A DNA stretch of 64,000 nt from Penelope pileata. Lineage: Eukaryota; Chordata; Aves; Galliformes; Cracidae. This document shows positions 47,331-60,500 of this stretch, piece after piece (positions within the stretch are counted from its first letter, which is position 1; the number at the start of each line of letters is the position of its first letter). The notes under the pieces were generated by a model. That model did not search any database. It worked only from the letters and a program-made list of their open reading frames with translations, and had not been told where the DNA came from. The translations under genes and the position numbers were made by a program. The stretch lies in contig WBMW01003842.1 in assembly GCA_013396635.1 (NCBI GenBank), forward strand, positions 62,001 to 126,000, read 5' to 3'.

Positions 47331-49918
47331 GTAGGGAGCGGTGCGGGAGGGCAGCCCCGGGGAGGGCCGCTACCGGGCGTCGGGGATCCCGCTGCCGGCA
47401 GCGTGGGGCTCAGCCGGCGGAGGGAGGAAGGGAGGGCGAGGAGCCGGGGAGGGCTGGGGGCAGCCGTTGGCGTGGGGGGGGTGCGGAGCGCGGGGGTCCC
47501 GGCGGTGCTGCGGGAGGGGGGCGGCGCGCGGCCGCGGCCNTGCGGGAGGGGAGCGGCGCGCGACCGCGCTGCTTGCGGGGGGATGCCGAGCACCGTCGGC
47601 TCCCTGTCACCGCCGGCGGTCGCGCTGGACGTGGCCCTGTGCGGTGGTGGCTGCGGGGCGAGCGCTGCCCACCGCTCCCGCTGCGTGTTGCCGTCTGTGA
47701 GGGCGTCCGGCTGGTTTTTTTCCCTCTCGATTGCTGTGTGGCGGCGTTCGGTGTAGCATTTCCTGCCGCCCTCGGGGATTGTCTTCAGGGTGTGCGGGTG
47801 CTTGCCGAGCAGCGGGGAGCTGCGGTGGAGCAGAGGAAGGGCAGCGCTGCCTTCCCGCAGCCCACCTGCCCGCGGCGGGCGCGGAGCGCCATTTTAACAG
47901 GTGGGCCTCCAGCGTGCCGGCCTGCAGGGCTCCTCTGGGGCTGCTCCTCTGGCAGGCATCTCTCCCGCTTTGCACACCCGTGCTGCTCCGCACCCGCGCC
48001 GAGCAGCCCTGGGCAGCACACAGCCCCCGTCTGTCTGCAGTGGGCAGGGGGTTCCGTCAAACATCGGGGTGCTCCGTGCTGCCTTGAGCCCCTCCAGGTT
48101 CTTCTGGTGCACGGAAAAACGGCGTTACACGTTCCGAGGGCTGGGAGAGCAGCAATGAAGGGGGAGATGTCAAGCAGGAGGCAGCGGGTGCTGCAGGGTC
48201 GGAGCTGGAGCTCGGGATCCCTGTCAGCCAGCGCTGAGACCTGCAGCTGGGAGCACCGCTGAAAGACACACGTGCAAAACCAATAAACCGCCTTATGTCT
48301 GATCTCAGATCTCATTTCCATGCTGACAACTTCACCAAATCTGATACGCGCTCCAGATTTTTTTTTTTTCCCCGATTGTTTCAGCATCCAAAAAATTGGG
48401 GTGGATTCGTTCTGGCTGGCTTGGTGGTGAGAGTGGTACCAGACCTGTTGGTAAACCTGCTGTGGGTGGCTCGGTTTTAAAGCGTTTAAACAAAGAAACT
48501 GCAGCTCCATCTTAACCATCTCAGAGCTCCCTTCAGTTTAGCTCAAAAACACCAAGGGAAAAACACACATTGAGATTCAGATGCTGAAGTGTTTAGCTCT
48601 GCTCCTGACAAAGCCCAGGAGAATTTCGTAGTTATTTTCTATTAGTGAAATAGCTGCAGGAAAACGTTAGAAATTGCATGGTCAGTGTGGAGAAAATATC
48701 TTTGATGAAGAGGTTTGGGCTGCTCTGTTGCTTGGTGGAGCAGCGTTGCAGTCGGCGGTAGTGCTGGTGGGGTTTGGCAGCGGCTGTGGGTGCTGTGTGG
48801 AGTGGGAGGTGAGCTGAGGCTGCAAGCACAAGGCAGAACAAGAGGACGGTTCCTGTGTGCAGAAGACACCCCCTCTCTGTGTGCATAAGGAAAAGCCAGT
48901 TCACTTGTGTTCTAAAACCAGCTATTTTTAATGCTGACTATATATGGACGCTCTTGAAAACGGTTGGCGGGTGAGAATTAGCATCCTTTCTGGAACATAC
49001 GACCCTCAGCTGCAGGCATCAGGAAGGGAAATCCAGCAGTCTTCCTAGGAATTACTTGAGCTCTGGACAAGGTAGGAATTCTCGTTTGTGAGAATTCTTT
49101 GGAGCATCGTGCTTACTCGGAGCAGGGCACAAACACGGGTCTGCTCTGAAAACGTGTTGACACAGGAGATGAGGGAAGGCATTGTGAGCTGCGTGCTCGT
49201 CGTGTGCACACAACTGGAACGGCATGCGTCTGTCCTACCTGCTGTGGGAGGATTTTAAGGAATTTTAGCCCTGTTCATGAGCTAAACCTAGCGACTCTAG
49301 GTATTTATCTTGCTGTTCACATCAGGAAATCAAGGCATCAGAAACATCAGTGACTTGCTGTCAATAAAGAATGTAGACGATATAACGAGGAAGAAAATTT
49401 ACTTCCTTTTACCAAATTCTGTATTCCAAGTCTGAGGCTGCTGTTGGTTTTACCCCTTCCTCTCCCACTTGTTTGTTTCACCAGACAATTCCAGAGTTGT
49501 ACCTCAGTGTCTCGGTGGAAGGAGGTTTGCCTGTGAGTAGCAGGATCAGCTTTCTGCGTCAGAAGCAGTAAGAACTGATGTCGTGATATAAACGAAAATG
49601 AGCGTTGAAACGATGCACAAGTAAACTGGGCAAACCACTGTTAGAACGCCAGCCCTGTCCAGTTTCGTAATGTTAAATATTGATTGAACTTGTGAATGTT
49701 CACACTCCTACGGCGTCCAGCTTTTAAACCTGCCGCTCTTTGTTTGGAATGTGATAATCTCAATACGCTTCCCATTACTGTGTTAAATCAGGTATTTTAG
49801 CACAGAATAAGTGATCATTAAATATCTTGAAATTACTGTGGAAGACTCAAAAAAGTAAAAGGTTCTGCGTGCCTTGTTTTGCTACTGTAGAAACATCACT
49901 CACGTGTTTTCTTTTCCA

Positions 49919-49966
49919 TATATATATGCGTGTGTGTGTGTATAGTGTGCATATATAATACATGTG
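49919..49966. repeat. TA/TG microsatellite
   Basis: (TA)n followed by (TG)n and (TA)n again. Confidence 0.85.
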
Positions 49967-50697
49967 TTTTTCCTCCCTTCTCTGAGGCAACCACGAGAAT
50001 TTTGTAGGAATAAGCTAGCCTGCAAAGAACTTCCTTGTCTGTTTCCTTTAGGCAAAATAACTCAGAAAAAAATAATTTGCCCGTCTGGGCTTTCATGTAG
50101 AGTTGTGCTCTGCTTCTCTGTTCCTACAGAGGCTGATGCCTGAGTTACGTGTGCTTGCTGTGAAGTTAAAATAATGTATTGCTTGGGTCTTTCCTTTGCC
50201 TTAAAATGAAGGAAGGGTGTGTAGAGTGTGATGACTCTCTGTAATGTTTATTTGTGTCTCTGCAGAGTTTAGGTCTTTAGAAGCTTTTATTTCTGGCTTT
50301 AGTGCAATTAAATTTATTTTTCTAGCAGCACTTCAGAAGAGATGTTAGTGTGTTCTAGTCTGATTTCAGACCTGTACCTCAAATGAGCTGTTTCAGCCTT
50401 CTTGTGTTGGAGTTGCCCTGTAGTGTCTTGAAGTTTAACCCTGTAGCCAGTGTGTTTTCAACTACAGCATAACTTAACACTGATGTTTATTTTGGAAAAA
50501 GAAGAGTGACATTCATAAGAAATAGTTGCCTGGCAATATTTTAAGCAAATAAAGAAATAAATGAAAACCCCACCAAATTTGCCCTCTGAAAAAACAAAAT
50601 GTGAATCAGTTCTTCACAGAACGGTGACCGTGCCAGCCGCGCAGAGCTCCGTTATTCAGTGAATTGTCTCACTGTCTCTGCTCATCTTCTCTTACAG

Positions 50698-50724
50698 ATG
50701 ACGATAGAAATACAGATGTGAATG
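50698..50724 (+). other. Possible 27-base microexon
   Basis: An excellent acceptor (CTGTCTCTGCTCATCTTCTCTTACAG) is followed after exactly 27 bases by GAATG|GTAACA. The only open frame reads DDRNTDVN. If translation continues past the donor it reads GNTLLHSAAGR, which resembles an ankyrin-repeat loop and first helix, then a stop. Either a microexon, a decayed exon or chance. Confidence 0.2.
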
Positions 50725-53172
50725 GTAACACCCTGCTTCACTCAGCTGCAGGGAGAGCGTGGCCGTGAGGTTCGGCAGAGTCAAATTTTCATTCAACTAT
50801 CCAGGATGCAAAAAAACTTCTTGGAGCTTGAATATGAAAACAATGTATTTCACTCCTTTTCTTCATAATTAGATATCAGTGTTTAAAAGTCCTACAGCAT
50901 TATAGGCATTCTATGTTTCCAGAGAATTCAGATAAGTTGATGATAATGTTTTTTTATCGTAGAGAATTCTTATTAGCTGAGTTCATTAGAATGATGTTTT
51001 CTTTGATCTCACCATCTAACAGCCCTTATGTTGGAGCGGGAAACCCTTAGATTTCAAACTCATAGAAGTTGTTTTTGTGATCTTGAAACAGATTTATTAT
51101 TATTATTTTTTTTAAGTTCCCACTGAACTGATAATTATCTAGGATAACTCTCTGGCACAGGATCGCTTGCAGTTCTGCAGCATGCTTGGTTCTCTTGGAG
51201 TGAGCTTGGTGCTTATGAAGGGAGCAGCTACTCAGCTGTGGAGTTACTTGCACGTGGAGTAGGGAATAGCTGCTGGAGCAGGCATCGTGGTCTTGTCTCT
51301 CTCTGGCCTCGGGAAGGTCACTCGTTCTGTTTGGCCTGTCTGTGGTAGGCTGGGCAATATTTCAGCTGCTTAGAGCCGACCCAATTTAGTGGCCACAAAA
51401 ATAACTGCCAACTGGTAATTTTTTCAGTTTTGTACTTGCAAGTGGAGCTTTATACTTAAAATATTTTGTCTTTAAAGCAGAAATTTTTGAGTTAAACTTG
51501 ACAGATTTCTACTTATAAGCTCCCTTCTTATTGCTATATTTCCTGTTCTTAAAAAACTATATATTTTTTGGTGAGACTGACATCTCACAAACTCGCTGCG
51601 TTTGCCCACGTGTGCATCAGCGTTATGCTGGTGTTGGTGTAGCAAGGCCCAGCGTGCCCTGAGCGTTGCAGGCTCACAATGTGTGTGATGTGCTGTGTTG
51701 GTTTTTTTCTCCTTTCCCATTTCATGTGGATTTTTCCAAGATGTTAGGGAAGGGGAAATAGTGCTCTGAGGTGACTCCTAGAGTAGGCAAGCTTCAGAAG
51801 CTGGCTGTAGGAATTTGAATGTTGTGCTGGCTCTTACCCTCACCAGACACATCGAATTTTGTTGTATCTTGTATATTGTAGCATATGATGCTAATTGCAA
51901 GTTCATCAGAGCAGTTTTCCTGAGAAAATGTTATGTAGCTTGTTCAGCAGCTTCCGAGGTGGTGATCGTTTTAGAGACTGGGGGAATTTTTTACAGATTA
52001 TGTTTTCAACTATTATCTGAAATAGTGATAGCAAAATCAGACTGCAGAAACGATGGGGTATGGCATAGTCAACTCTTCTGCAAAGCTCTTGTCGGAGCTA
52101 TGACACTCATTCTAAATTCCCTTTCACCTGCTGTGTTCAGTAAAAACTTTACAGTAGCTGAAAACAAATGGCAGGAAAAGTTTCCTCTTCTGTTTTTTGT
52201 TTTGAATACCTGGCAGCATTTTGTTTACTCCCTGGAGTGTCTTCAGCCCTCTCTGCAAATATTTGTGCACGTGCCATAGGTTAAATATATGCTCTACTTC
52301 AGTGGTACTGCGTATGGGGGAGTGTATGCAGGAGTGGGGCCCATCTGACTCCAGCTGTGTGGCTCCAGTCAGAGGTGGAGAGATCTTGGATGTGTCAAAA
52401 CACACAGCATCTCATAGAGCAGACAAGGATGTTTTTAATCTTGCATCGTAATCAATATTTCCAATTCATATTGCTCAAACGAGTTGGCAGACGAACCGGC
52501 AGCTCTCAAGTATTTTCTGTGCTAGAATATACTTTGTGGCAGAAGGGATGGGTACAGATTTGCCTCTTAGCTTGCTTTTCATGTTAGGTACCAATTGAAG
52601 TGATTGTAAATTTAACTTTTGTATAATACTTTTCAAAAGTTAAAGCTGTTTCTTAAAGAACAAGCAATTGTTAATTGTTAATAAGCAATGTTAGTATTTC
52701 AGTTGTGAATCAGAGGATGTAGACCTGTTTTTAGCAGTATCCATGACTGCAGGGTGGGTGTGGACTGAAGTGAGCCTGTATCTGCTAATAAATACAGAAT
52801 TATACCTTCCCCAAACACTTTGATGGTGTCTTTCATCTGATTGCTTTGTCTGTTTGGAGGTGAGAGCTGACATCAAGATGTAAGAGGCCTATTTCATGTA
52901 TTTTCAGTTGTCGTTGGTTCAGCAAGTGGCATTCCTGATGGCTTGCTGCTCTTTTGGCAAAGCCTTCTGTTACAGGACAGTTCTCCTGTAAGACCTCTCT
53001 TACTGTGCCTGTGCTCAGTTCCCTTGGGGAGGGAACTCAGAAGGCTGTCTAGTTAGACCTGCCCAAAGCCATGTTTTCATTTAAAAAAATAATTTAAAAA
53101 AATCCTGAAATATAGCTAAGATGAAGTTTCATAAAATTTAATTTTTCTTCTTTCTTCATTATGCTTTTTTTT

Positions 53173-53189
53173 NNNNNNNNNNNNNNNNN
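53173..53189. other. Assembly gap (17 N)
   Basis: Seventeen unresolved bases inside a T-rich tract (53164-53213). The homopolymer on both sides probably caused the sequencing failure; the true length is unknown. Confidence 0.98.
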
Positions 53190-56100
53190 CTTTTTCTTTT
53201 TTTTTTTTTTTTTAACTTCACTATGCTCTACTCACTTGAATGGCACTGCTGCATTATCTTCTTTCAAGCACTCAGAAGGAAAATTTCAGCCAAAAAGAAG
53301 CAATGGTGTTGGGTAGAAGCATGTTTACCTTTTCTCTTTCGGAGTTGGAGTCCTCCCTTTGTGCCCCCTGCTGTTAATCTTCAGTATTCACAATGTTGTC
53401 ATCTGCTTGTTTGCTTAACCTCTGCCAGCACGTTTCCAGCCTTTCTTGGCAGACAGTGGTAGAGTTGCAGTATCCCCAAATCTACCACTCCAGAGCACCT
53501 ACATTTGTAAGCTTTAAAAAGAAAAAAGAAGCCGCAAAAGAAAGAAATAAACAAGCCCCTCGCCATAACTAGTCCTAGTATGAAAACACCTACACCAAGT
53601 CTATGCTCACTGCAGAAGTTTCGTGCTTTAAAAACTTGAGCCTGCCTTATGGACCTTTTCACACGTTCCTGATCCATCTGCTTATCTAGCGCAGCTTCTC
53701 CTCCATCTCTTCACACCGTCCTGTGCTGTTGAAACGCAAGCCGCCTTTGCAGTTCCTGTCATGGGTAGTAGTCTGTCTTTACTTCCCTGCATCTTTCTGT
53801 GTTTTGTAAAACACAAGATTTGGGGTTTTTCCTTTCTCCTTTATTGTTGGCATTATTATTACAAAGGGCGTATTAAATTATGTGCCCTTACGATGTTTTT
53901 AAGCAGCCATTATTTTTCTGCTTAACTGTGCAATCTTGTTTGGGTACAGCTTGTGTTCCGAGACGGTTATTTATGGAGCACGGTAGCTGTACGTCGTGAT
54001 GTACAGTCAGTGCAGCCTTGATCCAGTAAGTCTATGGACTCGAGCTACTACTTTATGCAGCACAGCCTGTAATAAAGTGGGAAACCTTGAAGTGGGGAGT
54101 GCCCAGTGCTGATGGAGTGCTTTGTGGAACAGGTGGGACTTGAAAGTCTTAATTTAGTTTGAGAGAAGAGTGCTTATGCAATTGCTCCATCTGTCCATCC
54201 ATCTGTCCACTTGCTCATCCTCCCACCCTGCCAGTAACTTCTGAACCACTTGGTCAATTTTTGGGAGAGGAACAGTGTTTCCAAGCTCTGCTGCAGCTGT
54301 GCAGGTCTGATGGAAAGAGGCAGGTGGCTGGAGGTAGGACAAGAAGTGCGGATCTCTGCACGGGTCTGCAGTCAGCCTCTGGTAATGCATCCTCATGTTA
54401 CATGCTGCTTTTCACCAAGCTGCTGGGCGAGGTAAAGGTAATGAGGAAAGTGGGAGAGACGTGCAGCTGATAATAATTTGAGGGAGTTGTTTGGGGAGGT
54501 TAAGCAAGTAAGGGTATGGAGGTGGGAGCAAGAGTTGTGGAAGTCCTGTTTGACCCGCCTGACATAGCTTATGCAGGAGTATACCTTAAGCATTTAGAGA
54601 GTTTCTCACCTTTAACGGCACTGTGGGAAGGCTGCTCAGTTAAAACCTACCACAAAGAGAAGGAAAAAGGAGAGAACTGTAGGTGGAACATCATCTGATG
54701 CACGTGGGCAAGAGGTTATGCATATTTCTGTCTCTGATTTTGTAGGATATGAGCCTGATGCAATTAGAAGAGTGGCAGCCAGCCGGGGGGAGGTCCAAAC
54801 TTAGAACCTCGTATGTAGAACAGGGGTGGCTAAGAGAGGTCCTATAGCACAGCAATGTGAGTTGGAACCACTGAAGTATTTCTTGAAATCTTGGAGGGCT
54901 GGAATGTCTTGTACAGTTCAGGATTTTAAGAATTCTGTGGCTTCAACACAACAAATTGGTTGCTGGACTCTCTTTAGAAACTCTAACACAGTTAAAAATA
55001 AAAACAAATTTTGGTGTGAAGGTGCCAGCGTGGGATGCACACAGTAATAATAACAGAACAGCGTTTTCAGAAGGCAAACCTTGACTCTCCTTTTCCTAAC
55101 CAAATAGCTATTCCTATTGTTTGGAGATCAATATGTACAGAATTTATTGAAACATTTCATGATGTTTTAATTGCCTAAAGCTCTGTGAATGAGCAGTGTA
55201 TTTGAGGAACATGACCTTACTTCTGTCAACATAGTTGGTTTTTAGTTGCTCCTGCTGACTCAAATTGTGACTCACAGAAAAAAACCATCTATACTCGTAA
55301 TTAATTTCTTTGAATTTTGGGATTGTTTTAGCTGTACTTTTGGAGACTGGAGATGTCTGGTGTATTTTTTTTGTTTCTTTTTTTCATGTGGGGTAAATCA
55401 AACTCATTCATACAAGTCAGTGTAAAATAGCAGCGACTAAAATTGTGTTGCAAATGCGAATGGGTGAGGGGAGATAGGAAGGTATTTGTATTAAGGCCAA
55501 AGTCTACTCGGCTTTGATCATCCAAAGTACTGAACAGCCCTGGGAGGCCAGGAAGCCTATCCTGTATTTTTCCACACCGGTAAAATGGGTGACCTTTTGT
55601 GTGACTGTTCCACTTATATCCACTCAAAATAACGTTTGAGCTATTGTTGGGTGTTTCAATGAAAATGAAATGGCAGATCAAGCTTGTTAGCCTGCTCTTC
55701 TTCAGAGAAATTAGCAAAGGGGAACTGCGCTGTCCTTTCAAATAATTGGACTACATGAAGCTTCAAAGCTAGTGAAAAAAGATTGTTCTACTCTAGAAAA
55801 CACGAACAAATTACTGAACATATTTTCTCACTTTAACATCAGCAACTAACTGACCAACTACGTAATTTTTTTAAGTACTTCTTACAAACACTTTGAATAT
55901 TTCAGATTTTTAAAGAATTATGAGAACAGGAGTTGTAGCTTTCACTTTGTAACTATCAGCCTTTTTCTAGATGGTTCTTGCGTTGCTTAGGACTTAATAC
56001 AACTTCTTTGCAGAAAGCACAGATGTTTGGTGTGCCCCGTGTGCCCTCCCACCCATCTAACCACCATACCACCAGCTTTGTGGTGTGACTTGCAGTATAA

Positions 56101-57494
56101 AATGTGTAATGCTTAGAAATAAGGGTGTAGTTTTGTAGTCTAGAATCATCAGGGTAGGGGCGAGGTGATGGGACCCACATCCTAACTGGTGCCTATGGAA
56201 GCGACTGTACAAATAATGGTGGAATTAACGCTGTGCAAGTAAATTACCAAAGGTAAGTAACAGCTAACTTATGGATGTAGCCAGTAAAAGAGAAAATGTT
56301 GTTTTTCCTATCCTTAGAGCTCTGTTTGAATACGCTACTGAGAACTGGATAGCGGAGGCTGTGTTGCAGTAGTGGATTGGAAGCAGAGATCAAAATTACC
56401 CCATTCTGTTGAGCACGCTTACAGATTTCTCTGGAGCCCCGATGTGTGAGCCCTGTGCACCGGGTCCTATGGAGGAGTCTGTGCCTGATGCTCAATGCTT
56501 CTCAGCCGTGTAGCCCAGCTCAAGGCTGTGGGGAAGGGTTGCCCCTGGGCACAGGTCTCCTCTCCTGCTGGAGCTGAGGCTGCCTGGGCTCGCTGTAGAG
56601 CCCCTGTGCCATACTGCCTGTATTTGAGAGAGTGCATCGTGATACAGGTTTAACTAGGGAGCTGCAGATTGAGTTTAGTGTTCAAAGTGTGGGATCTGAC
56701 AGCTCTGTATGGAGGAAATATATTTGGGCGATGTTAATTTATGGGCTCTCTTTATCCTTTCACGGCTCATTCGTATCTCGTGGGATGGAAATCCAGTCCA
56801 CCTGTGAAGCCGAAGTAATTGGATTTCATTTGAGGTAAAATGATAGATGAACATGAAAATGGACCTCTAGAATCAATTACTTTCCTGAGATGGATGGTGA
56901 ATTTTCTCTAACTTTCTTTTCCTTGTCTGATAGTCTCTGCCATTTTACTGAGGAACTGCAGGACAGATTAAAATAAATTGGTGGCTTTCTTATTCGTACA
57001 GTATGGCAGACCGGTGGTAAAGGTTCTCTGCCAAAAACAAATTGGAACGTGATGTGAATTGCTTAATGTATGTCAATGCCTGGTAGTTCCATAGAGCAGA
57101 TTTTCATTACGATGCTCCAGCAGAAGCGGCATTACAGTATGCTTTAATTTAGAATTTAAATCCAGAAGCAAAACATCGAAAGCTGAGATTTATTTTAACA
57201 TATAACATCAGTTGCATGAAAATGTTTTTGTCCAGCTGTATTTTGCAAGTGAAAGCGGGGATCTATCCATGTTAGTGCAGAATGTGACCGTGTTCAATTC
57301 CACAGGGCTGATGGTAGAACAGCAAGGGATGCTGGGCAAATAAGCGTCTGTAGGCTAGAGAATTTCCTCTAGTGCTTGCTTTGAGATGGAATATCAGAGA
57401 GCAAATATATATAAGAATATGCTGCCAGTGCGCTACAGTTTTAGGTATAAATTAAAATACGCATTAATAAAATTAGATTATTTTTTTTTTGGCG

Positions 57495-57527
57495 TGTATA
57501 TATATATTCTTGTGTGTGTGTGTATAG
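57495..57527. repeat. TA/TG microsatellite
   Basis: (TA)n then (TG)n, after a run of T residues. Confidence 0.85.
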
Positions 57528-60500
57528 CCTTGTTTCACACTGTGCTTGATCTAGTTTGGCTGAGAAGTCCCCCTGCTACCGTCTCCAGAACCAATGCATA
57601 CTGCTGTTTCTTGTTTGGACCACTTCTGCGGTCATTTGTGTTCTCTTATGTGTGACTGCCAGGGTTGATGTGTTGATACTGGGACAATACTGGATTATTG
57701 TCTTTAATACGAGAGTATACCTTTTCTGCCTTCCATACGGAATATTTAAGAAGCAGTGATGATGATATCATACAAACAGCTCCTTTTCTCCCAATTGTTT
57801 TCTAGGAAATTGAAAGCACTTGTACAAAAGCCATAGTTTATACTGAAATTTTTGCCCTTTAAACTTGCCTCCACAATACAGGAACTGAAGAGCAGTGATT
57901 CAAATGGTATGTGGAATAGTACAATGTGAAAGGGAACCTTTTAAGATCACTTTGAAGAATGTTTTCTGCTGGGATATGACCATTATAAATATATATATAT
58001 TTTAACAAACTTCTTCAGCTTTCTTAAGTCTTCTTCCCTTTTATCGAGTTATATGAAGTGGATATTCTTTTTCAAACATTCTTCCTTGACAATGCAGAGC
58101 GAAATAATGTATGTTCAGCTTGTCAGTTTTATAGTTGTTATAAAGCATCTTAATGAGTTATAACATTTCCACCTGAGAAAAATAACACTGCCATTTTATT
58201 AATAGCTAAAACAAATCACCAAGAGGGGGAAAAAAACTCTAAAGCAAGTATGGAACAATTACACTATGGTAGCTGAGAGAAATGTCATCTTCTTGAAGGA
58301 GAAACACAAATTTGCGCATTGCTTTTAAGGAGAGCTGTCAGCAGTGGGGTAAGAGAATACTGTGCCTGTACCAGTGCTGGTGATGGGGGTACAGCTGTGG
58401 TTGCAGTGTTAGAGAAGTGGAATATGAGCCAAGATAACAACTGCACTGAATTCCAGAAGAATAAGAGAATTACTGTGCAGCCATTGACTAACCCTTATTT
58501 TGGTTCAAGTTCCTGTGCTTCTGACATATTGTGAACAGCTGATACTCAAAGTAAAATCTGAATGCTGTTACACGCATCCTTCTGACCCTGGAATTCCCTT
58601 CAGAACTGAAGGATTGGGGCCAGGATAGAACTCGGTCCTTGAGTAGTGTGACACAGATGAGTTAAATCACGAAAGAAGTAAGAAAATTATTTGCTTGCAT
58701 TTGCCATCTGGTGAAAGCTCTCTTCTGTCAGCACTGTTCAGAGCCCATTTTTACAAGCAAATGGTTTGAGCTTCTTGTTTAAAACTTGTTCTACCAAAAT
58801 TATGGGACATAGAGTAAGTGTAGGCTGTATGTTTTTAAATTGTCCTCATGCCTTCATGGAGCTTAGGTAATGAAGTGATGTGCTGGTATGAGTGATTATA
58901 ACCAATTGTTCAAAGATACTAAGCAGAGCAAAATATATTGAATTTGAAGAGTGGAAAAATAGGTGTGGTTTTAAAAATCTGCGTTGTATAAGGAGTTGGG
59001 CTGAGTGTGACCCGAAACAATGCTTTCCCATGAATGGGATTATTTAATTACCCTGTTTTGCTTTTCTAATCAAAGAAGTTGGAAGAATACAAATTGGAAT
59101 GAAATGTGAGAAAATCAAAATGGATAGCCTGCCTTCCTCTCCCTTTTGGCAGAAGCTGCAAGCTTCCTGGGCTGTCCATGAACCGTAGTGTTTTCAGCTT
59201 TGCTTTCCTCTGTCCTGCCGTGGTCAGGGTGGTGCCTTCTGTTCAGTCATGCAGAGTGTTCTTACAGTGCTGTTGATGCAGTTTTAAGGTAGAAGAATGG
59301 TCAGTGTGTTCTTTGACACTTAGTTGTAATGATTGTTTTAGTTAAATAACGTAATAATGCGGGAGTCCCTCTGCAAAATAACCAGCTGTGGTTGCCCTGC
59401 CTCTTACTCCATGGCAGTGCTGTAAGCTGTCGCTGCGCTGTTCCCTGTGGTTGAGGCACAACGTGATTGAGTCAGAGCTGGAAGATGCCAACAGTAGAAG
59501 TCTTACATCTATTCTACTTTAGAAACCTGAAAGTAAAGCTCAAGTGGAAGTAAATTTTGCTAGTGGATATAGTGAGAAGGCATTTTAGGTAGGTTTTGCA
59601 GCTCTGTCATTGACCCGAGGTGGGGTGTTCTGAGGAGACCTAGGGGAGCCTCTGTTTCTGTCTCTGTGCATGGGGAACTGTTTGGAGCTACCTTTGATTA
59701 TTTTCCTTAAATTACAGAGCATGTCAAGTTCTCGACTTAGAACACTTGAAGTGGCTGAATAGGAACCAAAACAACAAGAAGGGCTCCCCGGCTTCTACAC
59801 GGCTTTTCAGATGGAGCACTGAAGTATGCTGGCGTCGCTTTTCAGAGATAATTGTCATTTCTCCTTAGAAGTTCCAGTAATTTCTGCTTCAGTGTGCTTT
59901 GTCCGTTCACACTGAAGAGATGCAAGGTTAGGATGGTGCTTCAGCATTTTTGCCTGTGATTGGTGTGCGTTTTGAGTTGTTTTGTATTTTTTGTTCGCTG
60001 TTGCAATTTTGTGGAATCTTGCAGGGTCTCATTTCTTGCTGGAAAATGTTGCTCAAATGAATGACTAACTGCTTAACAATGTATTTTAATGAACGTTGCT
60101 GCTTTATGCTGAGACTTGCTTGGAGCAAGTGTACTTATTTCTTGGACCTTGGTCTGCCTTTTGGTGAACCTCCAGAATGTACAACAAAACGCAGTGGTAG
60201 AAATGGCCTTTCCTGTGTCATCGTTCTGTTTTGGGCTTGCTTCCATGCAGGGCAGTTGTTGAGCAGTGTGAATCTGGGAAGTGTGTGGGGATTCTTTTAT
60301 CTGTTAACAACAGTTATTTTAATATGAGAATGAAGGTGAGTTATTTGCTGCATTTTTTTTGTTCATTTTTATTGTGACTTCTAGATGTATTTCAGTAGCT
60401 TAAGCATTGGCTTCTAGAAATGGCCATGGGTTGATTTTTTTTTTTTTTTCCTGAGGCTTTACCTTTGACACTGTAATGTATATCGATAAATGTTAACATT

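Larger units (their letters stand above)
46960..47990. promoter_or_regulatory. Strong CpG island, probable gene promoter
   Basis: The most CpG-dense part of the window, with GGCGGCGGCGG and GCGGCGCGCGGCCGCGGCC runs and an N at 47540. It contains inverted CCAAT boxes and a GC box, and no TATA box in the expected place. This architecture is typical of broadly expressed vertebrate promoters. The plus-strand elements suggest transcription to the right. A minus-strand ATGGCGCTCC with a following GGCAG|GTGGGC donor (47866-47892) leaves a divergent gene possible. Confidence 0.88.

Noticed and set aside
47157..47756. 199-residue plus-strand open frame in the CpG island, with shadows in other frames
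   Set aside because: G- and R-rich translation typical of CpG islands, crosses an N and the likely first-exon donor, and competing frames are equally open.
47785..48519. 244-residue minus-strand open frame
   Set aside because: GC-rich composition at its 3' part and no domain; only its short ATGGCGCTCC-to-donor part is worth noting.
51815..52279. 154-residue plus-strand open frame
   Set aside because: No splice signals at its edges and no domain; a few frames of this length are expected by chance in 64 kb.
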